Positions 47,132 to 57,608 of a stretch of 64,000 nt of DNA are shown here, piece after piece (position 1 is the first letter of the stretch; each line of letters begins with the position of its first letter). The notes under the pieces were generated by a model. That model saw only the letters and a list, made by a program, of their open reading frames with translations. It was not told the DNA's origin and did not search any database. The position numbers and the translations under genes were made by a program. The stretch lies in the NCBI GenBank assembly GCA_000827325.1, contig KN832887.1, positions 248,001 through 312,000 of the forward strand. Direction: 5' to 3'. This DNA comes from Oidiodendron maius Zn. Taxonomy: Eukaryota > Ascomycota > Leotiomycetes > Myxotrichaceae.

Positions 47132-47858
47132 TTTCGGCGTTATAAGCACCCAAAGCTTAACGAATTGTCATCGATGGTCTGATACGTGTGTTGTTACTGA
47201 TGGTTGTACTTAGCAATGAAGTGGCGATTCTTGTGCCTTGGTCTCGAAATACAAAAGAATAAGCGAGAAAAAAACAAGGAATCTCCAAATGAATTGTTGA
47301 TGCAGTTTATTGCAGTTTCTCTCGCGGAGCTCAATTTCGTATACATCGTTAATACGTCATGCCGTGAGAAGACTATCCTCAGGCACCACGAATTTGTTGA
47401 CTGGAAGACATTTTACTTCCGTTTGTGTTCTAAGTCTCTTAATGTTACAGAGCTATTTAAATCTTGAGTCCGATACCAATCGATACATGTGTAACGAATG
47501 ATCGGAGGCTATCGGCTTAAACAGAACCTGCTGTGCGCGCGGAACTGCACTATCAAGCTCATTTCAGACTTTACGACTGGGTAAACTTTATTCCAGACTA
47601 TGGTAGAAGACTGTAAGAATATATCTATAATTAATTCATGATAATGATAATATTGACTACGCAGAGTTCATATATTATAGTCTTACCAGCGAAGAGTACT
47701 GACGTGTTTTGCAATTGGCTGAGAGCTGATGACGCAACTTACCCCGCCCTACACATCCGGATTGACAAAAGGATTTTTATATTATCGTATTAGAAGAGGA
47801 ATAACTTAGTTTGTGCTTTACCTATCCAAGTCAGGTGAATTTAGGAATCTCTTTCCTA
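47132..47858. other. Divergent intergenic between trehalose phosphorylase and L-lactate dehydrogenase
   Basis: This 0.73 kb AT-rich interval lies between two start codons on opposite strands. Short open frames at 47204-47467 lack family resemblance. No specific operator was recognised. Confidence 0.45.
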
Positions 47859-48870
47859 ATGGCTTCCACCAGCAGCAGCATTGCTATCATTGGCGCAGGC
47901 TCTGTCGGAGCAGCAATTGCCCATTCCTTACTTCTACGTCGCGTGGTCGGGGACATTCTTCTCGTTGATGTCGACCAAGAACGATGCAGAGCGCAAGTTT
48001 TAGATCTCTCAGATGCCTCGTATCTCTCTCATGTTAGGGTTAAGCAAGGGAGTTATGCGGAGGCGAGCCAGGCGGACATTGTTATCATCACTGCCGGAGC
48101 AAAACAAAATCCTGGCGAAACAAGGTTGGATCTAATCGATAGAAATCACAAAATTTTAAAAAGCATTCTGGAGAGCATGGCGCCTCTTCGAGCCGATGGT
48201 ATATTGCTGTTGGTCGCAAATCCTGTGGATGCACTTACACATTTTGCGCAGCAGCTTTCTGGCCTTCCGCGAAATCAGGTAATAGGGTCCGGAACACTGC
48301 TTGATTCTCTGAGACTAAGAGCCAAATTGGCAGAGAAACTAAAGGTACAGTTTATAAATGAGTCATCGGCTATAAACCAATAATGACGTGGGCTAGGTTG
48401 CTGATATTGCTGTTAATGCATATGTATTGGGTGAACATGGCGACTCTCAGTTCGTACGTTTTCACCTACGCTCTTAGCCTATGTCCTTTTCTTAATGGCT
48501 ATAGATTGCTTGGTCTGCTGCCACTGTCTCTGGCGCGCCATTATCATCTCTACTGCATCTGAGTGATGAAGACCGTACTGCCATCGCCACATCAACAAAG
48601 ACAAAAGCATACGACATAATTGAATTGAAAGGGTTTACATCTTTCGGCATCAGTGCCGCTACGACGTCTATCTGTGAAGCAATAATATACGACCAGCGGC
48701 AGATTCTTCCATTGAGCCATTGGCAGGAACAGTTGCAGTGCTGCCTCAGTCTACCAGTTATTCTTGGCCGATCCGGGGTCATCTCCACTATCAACTTATC
48801 CTTGAACGAGAATGAATCGAAACTGATTCTCAAATCCGCAGAGAGTTTGAGGGAAGTTATAACAAAATAG
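47859..48870 (+). CDS. NAD-dependent L-lactate dehydrogenase
   Basis: Three exons, 47859-48344, 48397-48453 and 48505-48870, join in frame to 302 residues. The start at 47859 (MASTSSSIAIIGAGSVG) was chosen because it leads straight into the Rossmann glycine motif; the upstream open frame is leader. Landmarks are GDILLVDVD (acidic residue at the end of beta-2, favouring NAD), ADIVIITAGAKQNPGETRLDL with the substrate-binding loop Arg, LLVANPVDALTHF, VIGSGTLLDSLRLR, and LGEHGDSQF with catalytic H176. The GETRLDL loop and GTLLDSLR motif are those of L-LDH rather than malate dehydrogenase. The enzyme interconverts pyruvate and L-lactate in the cytosol. L-LDH of this type is scattered in ascomycetes and may trace to bacterial transfer. 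Two short introns show it has been fungal for some time. Confidence 0.9.
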
Positions 48871-49112
48871 TTACCTAGAGCCTATTAAACATATGTGTTA
48901 CTCAAAGTAGTTCCTTGGAATATGATATCTACATCACAGAGCACTGATTATGTTAGCGGTGCTTTGTGTGGAAAGCTGGGCAAGTAATCAAGGTTAAGGT
49001 TATGCTTTGCAGATATTCTAGCTACGAATTATATCCAATGATCAGCTCAGGAGAAGCCTCAGTAAATACTAGAGTAACTTCCTTCCATGCGGAACAATAG
49101 GCTACTTGAGAC

Positions 49113-51038
49113 CGTCAAGAGACAGGGACCATCAGTCTATCGATATCAGGAGCTTTCTTTCATTAGCATATTTTTACGTCCAGGAAGAAGACTGCTTACC
49201 CCATCCACCATTGTAACCTTCGAATGTAATTACATTTTGAGACCCACTATTCAGAGGCACTGTCAACGTGCTTGTCCCTGGCGTCGAACCGTCCGCAGTT
49301 GGCACAAATGCAACGATATGTGTTACTCCATTCACGACCACATTTGCATATCTCTGAGAGGTATCTCCGTTTTCATAATGTATCCTTATGGTAGTTGTTG
49401 TTGAGACGCTGCTGGAGATATCTGGAAAGGTAAGAATGCCATTTGTACTGCCTCCAATGTACCCAACAGACTCAGAACCGGAGCATCCAGAGCAGGACAG
49501 GATTTTTGCACCACCGGAGAGGGTATTGCTGGAGGATTCTGCTTCTGGAGTCGTCTCACTAGGTCCTGTGGTCCATGTTCCGGCAGATATGTCAAGGATC
49601 CAGTTCACCTCGTTTGTCTGATATCCGTTAGCTGGCGCATCGTTGGGTGGTTATAGGTACATACCAGCGTTGCAGTAGTCCCTGAAATGGTGAGAGGCAG
49701 CCATACGTAAGTCGATGCACCAAGATCTGTCGATATCCATCGATCGCCCATATACCTGTTTAAATCAGTTTCCATATGACTAAGAAATGCAGCGAGGGAA
49801 AAATTACATTACCACTCCATTAATGGACACGACATCCGCTGTCTGCGAAGTAAATGTATTCGTGCCTGCGGTGGCAAAATCTTGCCATGCTGACCAAGGT
49901 CCAGTCAAACTGGTCGCTGTGCAATATATGTTGTCATTTGGTGCTGGGTAAGTAGTCAGTTTTAAACATTTCAATTTATCTCGGAAGGTATATACCCCAG
50001 CCGCTTTCATGAGAAGCGAACATGAAGTAAGTATTTCCGCTCTTGTACATTGCAGGTGCTTCGTAGTCTTGTGCGTAGAGATATGTGGCTGATTCGACAG
50101 ATAGATAGTCTGACGACAGTAGATCAATTCGAAGGCCGTTTGCTCTCTATCAAATGTTATGTTCTTGAACCAATCAGGGACTGAATTTGTGAGAGTCATA
50201 CATCTTCAGTCAAGAGATATGCTGTTCCATCGGTATCTATTTGTTATTAGAATTATGGCACTACGGCTTATATTCTCGGATATCAGAAAGTTCAATTTAC
50301 CCTTGAACACATTCATATCCCGACTTTGATATCCCAATGGTTGGCTTGATCCTCTGTATATTCGATTAGTCATAATTCATTATACGTATGCTATTAAAAT
50401 ATCTGTGAATGGGTGTCGACATAGAGGATTTGAGCCTTTCGTTATACTAGTTACTCACAAATAATTATAATTGCCACAAACCGTGGAGCTTGTCGCCACA
50501 CCAGCCTTGGCCTCCCCATAAGATGAGTCGTCAATGTGCATCCACATTACATAGGTTGAAGTGGCATCATTATATATGATGTGTGGGCGTTCAACAACTC
50601 GACTAGGGCCGAGGTCCCCAGATGATTGCAGAGTTAACAATTCATTGACAAAGGTCCACCTTACAAGGTCCTGCAACGTATTCAGCATAATGGCTCGCTC
50701 TTTCAATCCCGTAATATGAATAATGGATACTAAATTATTCACAACTTTGAGAGACGTACAGTGCTCGAGTAACAATTGATTGATTGGAATGCGCTACCAT
50801 TGATATGGTTCTCGCCAGCCCAATAATACACGCCGTTAACTTCGATTATTCCGCCGCCATGAGCTTGAACGTGCTGATTTATCCCAGCCGCTGTCCATGT
50901 TGCACCCGGGACCTTAGAAAGATAATATTAGAAAAACGATTACTGGACAGTGAAGATATTCCTTGCAATTTGAATTGACGCTGACGAGAGTCTGGCAAAC
51001 ACCGACACTAGAAGCAGCGGAAGAGAGACTCGATGCAT
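49113..51038 (-). CDS. Secreted GH43 exo-galactanase-like enzyme with C-terminal CBM35
   Basis: Spliced minus-strand gene with many short exons. The first, starting at 51038, is a signal peptide (MHRVSLPLLLVSVFARLSSA). The following exons give VPGATWTAAG, HVQAHGGGIIEVNGVYYWAGE, VVERPHIIYNDATSTYVMWMHID, YGEAKAGVATS, SQPLGYQSRDMNVFKD, TAYLLTEDRANGLRID, APNDNIYCTATSLTGPWS and YMGDRWISTDLG. This order is that of the GH43 subgroup of fungal exo-beta-1,3-galactanases. From about ILDISAGTW onward the protein carries a CBM35: AEAESS-like N-edge, GGAKILSCSGCSGSESVGYIGG, TTTTIRIHYENGD and a terminal exon DIDRLMVPVS. It would attack type II arabinogalactan side chains or gum polysaccharides outside the cell. 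The junction between the signal-peptide exon and VPGATW was not resolved: no good phase-0 donor is evident, so the exact N-terminus of the mature protein is uncertain. Confidence 0.82.
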
Positions 51039-52021
51039 TCTGAGAGGATAATAGTGAATCCGTAAAAGACTACAAGTAATCGGATATCAGACAGGAGTGT
51101 TAGAGATCTGGATGAGTTTCTCCGAGTTGCCAGTGACCAGCATGGCGAGTGCATTTTGGAAGAAAGCATCGGTTTATGTATGGACCACGGAAGAAATACC
51201 ACATGTTCTGCCTTTGATCAAGAGCCTAAATTCCCGGCCTCTGATTTGTTTGTAGTCGCTCCAATCTAACTCTTCGGCAGAATCTAGGGGGGGAGGGGAC
51301 CGTCTGCCATACGCGCGCAACGGGGTAATTCATGTAATCGCTCCATTTCGTTCGCCCACCCCTCACGCAACTGTTCAGATGAGACCGGGAATAAGAGGTG
51401 CTCTAAGGGTAGTCACATGACAAATTCACTTCTTAAATCCCCTTCCACAGTGAGATATAAGAGTCTAATCGTCCCGAACCAAAGAACATCAACAGAAACA
51501 GGGATTGGAAATGGCTCCGACCCCCGCATTCGGAATTTGGTGCCTTAGTACGAAGTACCTCAGGCTGGAAGATATGTAGCACAGAAATCTCGGATCTCGC
51601 TTGACCGAGGAGGAGGACGAAGGGTCGCGACATCCCCGCGACCCGCGCCAATCTTCACCTCCACTTTCAGAAATAGAAGAAGACATCATGCAACCACGGA
51701 GATTTGGTATTTATAACTAAAATTGGGAAACATTATGGATCCTATTTCCCCCTAAAACTAGCGCAATAAGACCTCCCGCCTTTACCTATCTAAACTGCTC
51801 ATCTCTGACACTCTGCTACTACCTAGAAGACGGCTAGATTCTTGAGATCTGGTTGAAACCATCTCCCCCACTTTCGTATCAAAGAGTATGGTAGGTCTTA
51901 CAGTGCTAGCTTAGTAGATCGCCGTGCGTGGGGTAATGAATATATAAGAAGAACTCGCTGCTCGGCGTCAAGAGTGGCAGTAAGATTATCCCCAAACCGT
52001 CGCTTGCAGCTTCTGTCTTCA
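51039..52021. promoter_or_regulatory. Divergent intergenic: GH43 gene / amino-acid permease
   Basis: This 0.98 kb interval carries both promoters. A TATA-like stretch (tatataag) lies about 75 bases before the permease ATG. Open frames at 51433-51689 have no family resemblance. Confidence 0.45.
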
Positions 52022-53665
52022 ATGGAGCTCGGCACACTTGATATTGAGGCCAAGGGGCCTGATCAGCATGCGAATGTCCAGGATAATCCTCTCAAGTATG
52101 ACGAGCATGAGAATAGAAATGTAGGGACGCTTAAACGGGGTCTTAAATCTAGACATATCCAATTTCTCGCTCTCTCCGGCGCGATTGGCACAGGCCTCTT
52201 CGTAGGCAGTGGCCAGGTCCTCTCTCTTGCCGGGCCGCTTTCTGCGTTTTTGGCCTACGCAATCACGGGATTCAATCTCTTCGCGGTTATCAACAGCATG
52301 GGCGAAATGGCCACCTGGCTCCCACTTCCCGGAGCTGTTCCAGTATATGCCGCTCGATTCGTTGACCCCGCGCTGGGCTTTACCTTGGGCTGGAACTACT
52401 GGTATCAATTCGCTATTGGTGTCCCGATTGAAATCAGCGCAGCTTCGATCGTCATTGGATTTTGGCCTAATTCTGTTCCTGTTGCAGTTTGGATTACCAT
52501 CTTGTTTATTCCCATGGTCATTATCAACTGCTTCCCGGTCAAGATCTACGGCGAGGCAGAATTTGTATTCGGCGCAATCAAATTGACGACCATTGTCGGC
52601 CTTATGCTTCTCATGCTCATTATTGATCTGGGAGGGTCCCCAACTCACGACCGTATCGGGTTTCGCTTTTGGGATCATCCTGGACCGATGAATGAGTACC
52701 TTCGGCCAGGCGCCCTTGGACGTTTCCTCGCGTTCTGGAAAGTCTTTATCCAGGCTACATTCAGCTACGGTGGAAGTGAGATGGTCGTCATAGCGGCAGG
52801 AGAGACGGAAAATCCTCGAAGGAATATTCCCAAAGCCGTTAGAAGAGTATTTTGGCGTATCGCCATCTTTTACGTTTTCAGTATCCTCCTCATCGGAATG
52901 TGTGTTTCATCTACCGATCCCCGCCTCCTTAGTGCGATCCAAGCTGGTGCGCCAGGTGTTGCAGCAAGTCCGTTTGTCATTGCTATTAAAAACGGCGGTA
53001 TCAAAGGTCTGCCGCACCTCATCAATGCGGTCGTGCTAACGTCCGCCTGGTCTGCTGGTAATTCCTTTTTCTACTCCTCAACCAGAGTCCTATACGCCAC
53101 TGCTCTAGATGGAAAGGCACCGAGGTTCTTAACATACGAAAAGTTTGGTGTTCCATATGCCTGCGTCGCCGTCACCGCCGCACTCTCCTGCCTGGTCTAT
53201 CTGAATGTCAGCTCTAACTCCTCGGAAGTGTTCTTCTGGATCAGTAACCTAAGCGCCGTGTCCACTCTCATTGTCTGGGCTTCAATCTCACTGACTTATA
53301 TCCGATTCTATCAAGCTCTGAAGTATCATAATATCCCACGCTCTTCTCTTCCATTCCGCTCGCCCCTACAACCCTATCTTGCATACTTTGCTTTGTGTTT
53401 TTGCCTCATTGTCGCGTTTTTTAATGGCTATGATTGCTTCTTTCCTGGTAAATTCAGCGCCAAGTCATTTATCCCTCCCTATATCGACATCCCGATATTC
53501 CTGGGCCTGTTTCTGGGATATAAATTGTGGTACAGGACGGAATTTGTCAAGCTCCGTGATGTGGATCTTTGGTCAGGGAAAGAGGAAATCGATCGACAGG
53601 AGGCGTTGTGGGAGGAGCCTAAGCCTAGGAATTTTTTGGAGAGGATCTGGTTCTGGATTGCTTGA
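52022..53665 (+). CDS. Amino-acid permease, fungal AAT (APC superfamily)
   Basis: Intronless, 547 residues from ATG 52022; the open frame extends 16 codons upstream but begins without an ATG. The N-terminal cytosolic region ends in TLKRGLKSRHIQFLALSGAIGTGLFVGSG, the signature of the yeast-type amino-acid transporter family. Twelve hydrophobic segments follow, including INSMGEMATWLPLPGAVPVYAARFVDPALGF (conserved loop), VFIQATFSYGGSEMVVIAAGETENPRRNIPKAV, LTSAWSAGNSFFYSSTRVLYATALDGKAPRF and YIRFYQALKYHNIPRSSLPF. These permeases import amino acids with protons at the plasma membrane. The exact specificity cannot be read off. It is divergent from the GH43 gene. The transporter is complete and has no sign of damage. 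Confidence 0.93.
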   Translation: MELGTLDIEAKGPDQHANVQDNPLKYDEHENRNVGTLKRGLKSRHIQFLALSGAIGTGLFVGSGQVLSLAGPLSAFLAYAITGFNLFAVINSMGEMATWLPLPGAVPVYAARFVDPALGFTLGWNYWYQFAIGVPIEISAASIVIGFWPNSVPVAVWITILFIPMVIINCFPVKIYGEAEFVFGAIKLTTIVGLMLLMLIIDLGGSPTHDRIGFRFWDHPGPMNEYLRPGALGRFLAFWKVFIQATFSYGGSEMVVIAAGETENPRRNIPKAVRRVFWRIAIFYVFSILLIGMCVSSTDPRLLSAIQAGAPGVAASPFVIAIKNGGIKGLPHLINAVVLTSAWSAGNSFFYSSTRVLYATALDGKAPRFLTYEKFGVPYACVAVTAALSCLVYLNVSSNSSEVFFWISNLSAVSTLIVWASISLTYIRFYQALKYHNIPRSSLPFRSPLQPYLAYFALCFCLIVAFFNGYDCFFPGKFSAKSFIPPYIDIPIFLGLFLGYKLWYRTEFVKLRDVDLWSGKEEIDRQEALWEEPKPRNFLERIWFWIA

Positions 53666-55134
53666 CCGGATTCTGCTCTTAATTTAAGTGGAAATGTATT
53701 GACCACATACATTAAGAATATATCGCAACAAGGCGAGAAATACCCTCAAGCTATGGAAATCTTCAATAACAAACACTATGCAAAAACACAAGATCTTTGG
53801 TATAGAGACAAAATTATATGATACGCAGTATATCAGGCGCCCATGGAACATCCGTACGTTTCATTTCCCTCCTATACAGTCACGGACTTGAAACATGCTT
53901 CACAAGCATGTTGCCGCTTATCAAGGCATGTGAAGCCGCACGTCTGGCACATGTTCTACGGATATAGCTACTCAAATTCAGTAGATGAAAAGAGGATCTT
54001 TACCTATGTGTGAGAAATTCCCCTCGAAGAACGACCAATCTCTTGAATAGGTTTCTTTAGTCTAAATTTGGTAAGATTCGGACTCGGCATAAAATTTGCA
54101 TGCTTATGATTAGCCCAATAATAAACCGTCTGGCTCATATTTCTCCGTCTGGCCGAGAGCCATGGCACACTGTGTATCCCCTAGTGCACTAATTACTCCT
54201 GCAGCATCTTTCATATGATGTCCTACGATTCTTTCAATTTTCACGAGCATGAGTAAGAATGTCTTGCGAATATGGAATGAACTCCGGTGTCTCCGCGCCT
54301 CCTGGTCACCAGACCAGATCTCACTTCTCCGACGCTCGACATCCTGGATCAAAGAGTTCCTCGTATTCGGATTTCCAATATCGACGTTCTTGTAAATTTC
54401 GTTACTACGTTCCTTCCCATGTGGCCACATTCTTCAAGAGCACATGCAAATGCATTACAGCCCAGCTGGCTGATTTAGAACTTGGTTTTTAGTTGTCTTT
54501 GGTTGCTTATTCTCTAGTCCTGCCGTAGTTAGGCTGAGGGGGCTAGGCTGAATTCTATTCTCCCCGCTGTGTCAGCCGCCGTTAGAACAGACTACGTGAT
54601 AAAATATCCAGCTGCGATCACCAATTCTGGGAGAAGATGGAACCGCGGAGCAACAAATTCCAGGTAGATGGAGACGTCCATCCAATGAAGGTAAGAACTG
54701 TACGAGCGGCATTTCACCCTGAACTATCGGCTCGCTACCACAGCTTCAGCGCATCGTAATCTTGCGGCCTTGAAGTGCGGGGATTAATTCGGGATTGTGT
54801 GGGGTTAAACTTTGAGAGGGAGCAGTGACCTATAGAAATGATTTTGTTTGGCTGAAGATACATTACCCCGGCTTGAGGCGCTATGCATACCCCAGAAAGA
54901 TCCTCCCAGCACGTAATCGGACCATGTGGTATCTCCAGTTTACCGAGGAAGGAGCAGCGCTCCCCATATTTTACAATTCTGCGCATGTGATAGCAAAGAG
55001 TGGAAGATTGGCCGGAGTTGGCTAAGACTAAGGATTTTATTGACTATGATATATAGCTATGTAGAAGATAAGATGTACGGAAGTAGAGGAATATCCCATA
55101 GCCGTGTGAGAGAGGTTCTCAAGTTTAAGGCACC
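53666..55134. other. Gene-poor interval with decayed coding traces
   Basis: This 1.5 kb AT-rich stretch separates the amino-acid permease gene from the carboxylesterase gene. Two weak minus-strand traces occur. One is a 26-codon frame at 53872-53952 with CxxC-x4-C-x7-C-x2-C spacing (MCQTCGFTCLDKRQHACEAC), preceded by a possible broken exon near 53990-54090. The other is a 107-codon frame at 54110-54430 with charged helical content and no known match. Neither has a complete gene structure. Confidence 0.4.
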
Positions 55135-56802
55135 ATGAAACTCTTTTTGTTGTCCGTGGCAATCATCCCTCTGGCCCTTGCGGCTTCAACCCCTACCGTC
55201 ACAATCTCCTACCCGCAGGCCACAATAGTAGGTCTGAGCGGAGATGTGGAACAATTCCCCGGCGTTCCTTTCGCACAACCTCCCACAGGGTCCTTGCGTT
55301 TGAAACCTCCGCAGCCACTGACCGAGCCATATGGCGTCTACAATGCAACAGCCAACCCGCCAGCGTGCCCTCAATTTATCTTCAGCACTACGCTCAACGA
55401 TGCAATTCCAACTGCGGAGATCGGGCTTCTCCTCGACACTCCACTGTTCCAGAAAGCTCTCGACGAATCTGAGGACTGTCTCTATCTCAATATCCATCGC
55501 CCAGCAGGCACAACGCCGAACTCGAAGCTACCAGTTCTCTTTTGGATATTCGGCGGCGGCTTTGAGATAGGTTGGAATTCCATGTATGATGGTGCTCCGT
55601 GGGTTACCGAATCGGTGAATGAAGGACAGCCTATAATTGTGGTCACTGTCAATTACAGGGTAGGAGGTTTCGGATTCCTGCCCGGCAAGGAAATTCTGGC
55701 GGACGGCTCAGCAAATCTAGGATTACTGGATCAAAGACTCGGACTGGAATGGGTCGCCGACAACATTGCCGCCTTCGGTGGTGATCCGTCCAAGGTGACG
55801 ATCTGGGGCGAGTCTGCAGGTGCTATCTCGGTTTTCGATCAGATGATCCTGTACGACGGAGACAACACATATAAGGGCCAGCCCTTATTCCGTGGTGCCA
55901 TGATGAACTCTGGGAGTGCTATCCCTGCGGATCCGGTCGACTGTCCAAGAGCACAGGTTGTATATGATACCGTTGTTGAAGCAGCAGGCTGTTCTTCTGC
56001 CTCTAACACGCTGGAATGCCTGCGTGAAGCTGATTACGATACCTTTTTGAACGCGACGAATTCTGTTCCAGCTCTGTTGAGTTATACTTCAGTTGCCTTG
56101 TCTTATTTACCTCGACCAGACGGAACAATTTTCACCGATTCTCCTGAAGTACTAGGTGCGGAGGGTAAATTCGCAAGGGTTCCTTTTATACTTGGCGATC
56201 AGGAAGACGAGGGGACGCTGTTCGCCCTGTTTCAATCGAATATTACCACAACGGATGAGCTGATAGACTATCTCCTGACAATTTTCTTCCATGATGCCAA
56301 CGCAACGGTCATCGAGGATCTGGTGGCATTGTACGCCGATACGAGCACCGATGGGTCCCCTTTCAGGACAGGAATCTTCAACGACTGGTATCCCGAATTC
56401 AAGCGCTTGGCAGCAATCTTAGGTGATCTGACCTTTACCCTAACACGGCGTGCGACGCTTGAACTTGCTTCCACCGTAGCTCCTGACCTTCCATCGTGGT
56501 CTTATCTGTCATCTTACGATTATGGCACGCCAATCATGGGCACCTTTCACGGCAGTGATATCCTTCAAGTATTTTTTGGCATTTATCCAAACCATGCCTC
56601 TGCAAGTTTCCATGCCTACTACATCTCATTCGTGAACAATCTAGACCCAAATGTGGGCAACGATTACCCGAACTGGCCTCAGTGGAGCGAGAATAAGCAG
56701 CTTTTGAACACTTACCCCACATTCAGCCAGCTGATTACCGATGACTTCAGGTCAAATATTGTGGACTTCCTAGTGCCAAATATCGCCAGCTTCCATATCT
56801 GA
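55135..56802 (+). CDS. Secreted type-B carboxylesterase/lipase
   Basis: Intronless, 555 residues. The signal peptide is MKLFLLSVAIIPLALA, then the alpha/beta-hydrolase of the carboxylesterase B group: FPGVPFAQPP, EDCLYLNIHRPAG, PVLFWIFGGGFEIG (oxyanion hole), NYRVGGFGFLPG, LGLLDQRLGLEWVADNIAAFGGDP. The catalytic triad is visible: S227 in WGESAGA, E359 in EDEGTLF and H472 in GTFHGSD. Family members hydrolyse carboxylic esters, triglycerides or sterol esters. Fungal secreted forms such as Candida-rugosa-type lipases have a lid of about 30 residues near residue 65-95. The substrate here is not determined. Length is normal for the family, and no damage is seen. Confidence 0.93.
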   Translation: MKLFLLSVAIIPLALAASTPTVTISYPQATIVGLSGDVEQFPGVPFAQPPTGSLRLKPPQPLTEPYGVYNATANPPACPQFIFSTTLNDAIPTAEIGLLLDTPLFQKALDESEDCLYLNIHRPAGTTPNSKLPVLFWIFGGGFEIGWNSMYDGAPWVTESVNEGQPIIVVTVNYRVGGFGFLPGKEILADGSANLGLLDQRLGLEWVADNIAAFGGDPSKVTIWGESAGAISVFDQMILYDGDNTYKGQPLFRGAMMNSGSAIPADPVDCPRAQVVYDTVVEAAGCSSASNTLECLREADYDTFLNATNSVPALLSYTSVALSYLPRPDGTIFTDSPEVLGAEGKFARVPFILGDQEDEGTLFALFQSNITTTDELIDYLLTIFFHDANATVIEDLVALYADTSTDGSPFRTGIFNDWYPEFKRLAAILGDLTFTLTRRATLELASTVAPDLPSWSYLSSYDYGTPIMGTFHGSDILQVFFGIYPNHASASFHAYYISFVNNLDPNVGNDYPNWPQWSENKQLLNTYPTFSQLITDDFRSNIVDFLVPNIASFHI

Positions 56803-57608
56803 GAGTTGTAAACTCTGTGTCGAGCTAGTTGGTGCCCGTAGCAATAATTTCTGGCTTATTCGCTAGTTTTGTATATGAAGTGATGACGTACTGAGTGAGA
56901 AGGAATCCTATTTAGGGTGTTAATAGTGCGGGAAATATTTAGATATAAGTATACACAACTGCATATATCATGAATGCACATCAACGTCAATATCAAGATT
57001 TAATGACTTATGGCTGCTCAGTATGTCTGAATATACTGATCTATGGCGACCTTGCCACAAAATGACGGATTAAAAAGAAGTGTAAAACGCCTTCCGTTGA
57101 CTCCATTCAATAGCCAGAGCTTGGGATTTGATCAACGGCAGTAATTGCCATATAGCTCTAATGGTTGGGAAGAAGTCTACTTCCAAGGTGTGGGCGGCTC
57201 CTTCACATGTCAAATTGTACAAAACAGATCCCAGCAGTTCTTCCTACCAAGGATGACCGGAGAAGCCCCATGTTTGGCTGACCGGTGTGTTGGCTCATTC
57301 CTGATAAATGGTGCTCAATACGTGACTACTGTACTGCGGGGAACTGGATAACCCCTGCTGACGGAAAAAAATCGGTAAAACATAAGGCGAAGGCAGCCAA
57401 ATATGTGCGTAGCACCACCCGGAATTGCATATTCAACGGCAGCTTAAGCAGGGGAGGGCGAACTACCATTGGACAAACTACGAGAGGTGGTATTTGTCAC
57501 GAGCACAACAATTGCGATTAGAAATACTGATGGGAGAGAAGATGAATTAGCTCGTTGCCCAATCCCTACCTGTAAGAGGCTGTGAGATTCTCATCAAACT
57601 TTAAATTT
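56803..57608. other. Intergenic, convergent tails of esterase and Zn2Cys6 genes
   Basis: This 0.8 kb interval has no recognised gene. Short overlapping open frames at 57145-57521 have no family resemblance and no splice partner. Confidence 0.5.

Noticed and set aside
37834-48870. Secondary-metabolite biosynthetic gene cluster
   Set aside because: The regulator and transporter would fit, but there is no polyketide synthase, NRPS, terpene cyclase, prenyltransferase or P450; the enzymes are all primary sugar metabolism.
54110-54430. 107-codon minus-strand frame as a transcription-factor fragment
   Set aside because: Charged helical composition alone is not enough; no zinc cluster or family motif is present.
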